Source: Actinomycetota bacterium
GTDB lineage: Bacteria > Actinomycetota > Thermoleophilia > Gaiellales > F1-60-MAGs149
Direction of reading: 5' to 3'
Length of the DNA: 35,711 nt
Assembly: GCA_947478745.1 (NCBI GenBank)
Contig: CANJXE010000007.1
Location: forward strand, 1-35,711
The notes beneath the pieces were generated by a model. It saw nothing but the letters and a program-made list of their open reading frames with translations. It did no database searches and was not told where the DNA came from. This document shows positions 33,079 to 35,711 of the stretch, in pieces (the first letter of the stretch is position 1; each line of letters begins with the position of its first letter). Made by a program: the position numbers and the translations under genes.

Positions 33079-33813
33079 GTGAGCTCCGTCGTCCTGTTCC
33101 CGACCTGCCTCGGCGATGTGGTTGCACGGCAGACCGTCGCCGACGCAGAGACGGTGCTGCGGCGGATCGGCGTGGCCGTCCGGCACCCGCGGGGCGCCAC
33201 CTGCTGCGGGCAGCCCGCGTTCAACTCGGGCCACGAGGGACCGGCGCGCAGCGTCGCGCGGGCAACGCTGCGCGCGCTCGATGACGGCACGGACGAGCCG
33301 ATCCTCGTGCCGTCAGGGTCCTGCACCAGCATGGTCCGCCTGCACTGGCGCGAGCTCTTCCACGGCACCGCACAGGCCGATGCTGCGATGCGCATCGCCC
33401 GGCGCGTGCGCGAGCTGTCGTCCTTCCTGGCCGAGCACACCGACGCGATCCGCGCCCTCTCCCCGCAGCTGACCGCCCGCGTCGGCTACCACGACAGCTG
33501 CCACATGCTCCGCGAGCTGCGCATCCAGTCGGCGCCCCGGGATGTCCTCCGCGCGATCGCCGGGATCGAGCTGGTCGAGCTCTCGAGCGGCGAGCGCTGC
33601 TGCGGCTTCGGCGGGACCTTCAGCACCCGGTATCCCGAGGTCTCCGTTGCCATGGCCGACTCCAAGCTCGACGATGCCGTCGCCACGGGCATCGATCTCC
33701 TCGTCTCGGCCGACCCCGGCTGCCTGCTGCAGCTCGGCGGCCGGCTCTCGCGCGAGGGTCGCCCGGTCCGTGCGGTGCATCTGGCGACCGTGCTCGCGGA
33801 GGCGCTGGCATGA
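33079..33813 (+). CDS. lutA: Lactate utilization protein LutA
   Basis: LutA, with LutB and LutC, forms an iron-sulfur enzyme that oxidises L-lactate to pyruvate. The protein has the two cysteine-rich motifs of the family: TCLGD...TCCGQPAFNSG...SGSC in the first half and DSCHMLREL...RCCGFGGTF...DPGC in the second. From GTG 33079 it has 244 residues and begins at the family N-terminus SSVVLFPTCLGD. The track start at 32899 would include the terminator region. ATG 32998 has a good GGAGG but would add 27 residues not found in the family, so I prefer GTG 33079. The stop overlaps the lutB ATG. Confidence 0.92.
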   Translation: MSSVVLFPTCLGDVVARQTVADAETVLRRIGVAVRHPRGATCCGQPAFNSGHEGPARSVARATLRALDDGTDEPILVPSGSCTSMVRLHWRELFHGTAQADAAMRIARRVRELSSFLAEHTDAIRALSPQLTARVGYHDSCHMLRELRIQSAPRDVLRAIAGIELVELSSGERCCGFGGTFSTRYPEVSVAMADSKLDDAVATGIDLLVSADPGCLLQLGGRLSREGRPVRAVHLATVLAEALA

Positions 33814-35255
33814 GCGTGCGCGAGGAGGTCGGCGGGACGCCCCTGCCCGAAGGCTGGTCGGCGCCCGCGCACCAGCCGGATGCCTTCGAGCTGGGCACGA
33901 CCACCTTCGGCGAACGGGCCCACCGCACGATGGCGCGCCCGTTCGCCCGCATCGCCATCGCGGGAGCCACGGATCACGCCGTGGCCTTGACGCAGGCGAA
34001 GTTCGCCAACGTGGATCACGACGCCCTGCGCGATCAGGGCCGCCAGATCCGCGCGCACGCGATCGCCAACCTGCCCGACTACCTCGAGCAGTGGATCGAC
34101 CGGGCGGAGGCCAACGGCACGACGGTCCACTTTGCCGCCGACGAGGCCGAGGCCCGCCGGATCATCGCGGGGATCTGCACCGACGAGCGCATTGAGAGCG
34201 TCGTCAAGTCGAAGTCGATGGCCTCGGAGGAGGTGTCGCTCAACTCCGCGCTTGAGGGTGCGGGCGTGGCGGTCTTCGAGACCGACCTCGGAGAGTTCGT
34301 CGTGCAGGCGATGGGCGACCGGCCGGGGCACGTGATCGCGCCGATCCTCCACCGCACCAAGGACGAGGTGCACGAGCTCTTCTCCGCCATGGCCGGGCGC
34401 GACCTGCCGAACGAGGCCGAGGCGCTGACGGCATTCGCCCGCGCCGGCCTCCGACACGCGTTCCTGACGGCCGACGCCGGCATCAGCGGTGGCAACTTCC
34501 TGATCGCCGAGACCGGGGAGGTGCTGCTCGTCACGAACGAGGGCAACGGGCGGCTGACGACCTCCGCGCCGCGCGTGCATATCGCCCTCGTCGGGATCGA
34601 GAAGGTGATCCCGCGGCGAGGTGACCTCGCCGTGCTGCTGCCGCTCTTGACGGGGCACGGCACGGGCCAGCAGATCACCACGTACGTGACGATCACCGGC
34701 GGGCCGCGGCGCGACGCAGAACCTGACGGTCCGGAGCGCACGCACGTCGTGCTGCTCGACGCCGGTCGCAGCGCGCTCCTCGGCGGTCCGTTCGAGGAGG
34801 CCCTCCACTGCATCCGCTGTGGCGCGTGCCAGAACGTCTGCCCCGTCTACCGGCAGGTCGGCGGGCACGCCTACGGGTGGGTCTACGGCGGTCCGATCGG
34901 GGCCGTCCTGACGCCGCTGTTCCGGGGGCAGGAGGAGGGCGGCGAGGTGGCACAGGCAACGACGCTGTGCGGCGCCTGCGACGACATCTGCCCGGTGCGG
35001 ATCCCGCTGCACGACCTCCTGCTCGACCTGCGGCGCCAGCGCGCCGACACGGGCCACGTGCCGCGTGCCGAGCGACTCGCCTTCGCCCTCTGGGGCGCGG
35101 TCTGGAGCCGCCCGGTCCTGTACCGCGCGAGCATGGCGGTCAACCGAACGGTCCTCGGCCTGGTGGGGCACGACGGAGCGGTCAGCGCCCGGCTGCCCGG
35201 CCTGCGGCGCTGGACGGAAGGACGCGATCTCCTCGTGCAGCGGCGGCGGACATGA
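33810..35255 (+). CDS. lutB: Lactate utilization iron-sulfur protein LutB
   Basis: The 481-residue protein has an N-terminal LUD domain (about residues 80-310, with VVKSKSMASEE and GISGGNFLIAETG) and a ferredoxin-like section with two [4Fe-4S] motifs, CIRCGACQNVCPVY and CGACDDICPV. This is the LutB/YvfW layout and length. It should carry electrons from lactate oxidation. ATG 33810 overlaps the lutA stop in ATGA, and its own stop overlaps the lutC ATG. The C-terminal 90 residues after the second cluster are basic and without motif. Confidence 0.94.
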   Translation: MSVREEVGGTPLPEGWSAPAHQPDAFELGTTTFGERAHRTMARPFARIAIAGATDHAVALTQAKFANVDHDALRDQGRQIRAHAIANLPDYLEQWIDRAEANGTTVHFAADEAEARRIIAGICTDERIESVVKSKSMASEEVSLNSALEGAGVAVFETDLGEFVVQAMGDRPGHVIAPILHRTKDEVHELFSAMAGRDLPNEAEALTAFARAGLRHAFLTADAGISGGNFLIAETGEVLLVTNEGNGRLTTSAPRVHIALVGIEKVIPRRGDLAVLLPLLTGHGTGQQITTYVTITGGPRRDAEPDGPERTHVVLLDAGRSALLGGPFEEALHCIRCGACQNVCPVYRQVGGHAYGWVYGGPIGAVLTPLFRGQEEGGEVAQATTLCGACDDICPVRIPLHDLLLDLRRQRADTGHVPRAERLAFALWGAVWSRPVLYRASMAVNRTVLGLVGHDGAVSARLPGLRRWTEGRDLLVQRRRT

Positions 35256-35711
35256 CGGATCGCGCGTCGTTCCTCGCCGCTGTTCGTTCGACGCCGCGCG
35301 GCAGCGATCCCGGGCTGCCCGATCGCTCGCGGGCGCCGGATGCCCCGACCGAGCTGCGGCACGGCGAGGCTCTGCTGGAGCGCCTGGTGGCGGAGTCCGA
35401 GCTGGTCTCGACCGTGGTGCACCGATCATCCGCGGCCGAGCTGGGGGCCGTGATCGTGGCGATCCTCGCTCAGGCCTCAGCCTGCACCGTCGCGTTGACC
35501 GAGGACCTCGGCCCGTACCTCGAGGTGGTTCGACGCGCCTGCAGTGAGGCGGCGTTCGACGTTGGCGACTACCGCAACGCGGCGGCAGACAGAGCGCAGG
35601 CCGGGGCGCTGGATGCGACCGTGACCGGCTGCAGCGCCGCGGTCGCCGCGACCGGATCGATCGTGACGACCGCCACGGGCGCAGGCCGGGCCGGCGCGCT
35701 GATCGCACCGA
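35252..35711 (+). CDS. lutC: Lactate utilization protein LutC (partial, runs off the window)
   Basis: This gene is missing from the ORF track because it has no stop before the window ends. ATG 35252 overlaps the lutB stop in ATGA and opens a frame of 153 complete codons without interruption. It begins MTDRASFLAAVR, and near the end has ATGSIVTTATGAGRAGALIAP-like sequence, matching the LutC/YkgG core of the LUD domain, where a full protein has about 200-240 residues. About 50-80 residues are therefore missing. Order and overlap with lutA and lutB support the call. Confidence 0.85.
   Translation, partial: MTDRASFLAAVRSTPRGSDPGLPDRSRAPDAPTELRHGEALLERLVAESELVSTVVHRSSAAELGAVIVAILAQASACTVALTEDLGPYLEVVRRACSEAAFDVGDYRNAAADRAQAGALDATVTGCSAAVAATGSIVTTATGAGRAGALIAP

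Noticed and set aside
33486-35708. 740-codon minus-strand ORF across lutA, lutB and lutC
   Set aside because: Its sequence is Arg/Pro/Ser-rich shadow without motifs, while the plus strand has the clear lutABC genes.

Overview
The window is very GC-rich, densely coded, and reads as the chromosome of an actinobacterium-like organism. Genes overlap heavily, GTG starts are common, and many start codons lie 6-7 bases after a TANNNT -10 box, which is the signature of leaderless mRNAs. The order ruvC-ruvA-ruvB-queA-tgt-yajC-secDF resembles that of Bacillota, while pdxS-pdxT-yebC upstream of ruvC and rel at the far end are actinobacterial. This mixture, with a fused SecDF, suggests a deep-branching class such as Thermoleophilia. 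That placement is inference; no rRNA is present. I see no tRNA, insertion sequence, phage gene or CRISPR array.

Layout: (1) 76-840, a CsaA-like tRNA-binding-fold protein and an unknown protein. (2) 837-4138, minus strand, a methionine operon metY-metX-metW behind a strong promoter and a SAM-I (S-box) riboswitch found here in the 416-base gap. (3) 4293-6509, pdxS-pdxT (PLP synthase) and yebC. (4) 6517-8156, a nucleoside hydrolase and a convergent cupin protein. (5) 8223-20241, a housekeeping run: Holliday junction resolution (ruvCAB), queuosine tRNA modification (queA, tgt), Sec accessory proteins (yajC, fused secDF), recJ and a bifunctional (p)ppGpp synthetase/hydrolase (rel). (6) 20305-25250, small units: a DAO-family FAD oxidoreductase, a bacterial PH-domain membrane protein, a HIT/phosphohexomutase/unknown overlapping operon, a Nudix hydrolase and a TPR protein. 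(7) 25360-32882, a tightly overlapping catabolic operon: TetR regulator, Rieske oxygenase, small unknown protein, ADP-forming acyl-CoA synthetase-like protein, acyl-CoA dehydrogenase and a second ADP-forming acyl-CoA synthetase, closed by a strong hairpin. (8) 33079-35711, lutA-lutB-lutC for lactate oxidation, lutC being cut by the window edge and absent from the ORF track.

The best candidate for an undescribed system is region 7. An oxygenase, two CoA-activating enzymes and an acyl-CoA dehydrogenase are co-translated under one TetR regulator, whose own promoter and probable operator overlap its start codon. The substrate cannot be read from the sequence. The adjacent LutABC genes suggest, without proving, that a hydroxy acid such as lactate is used nearby.
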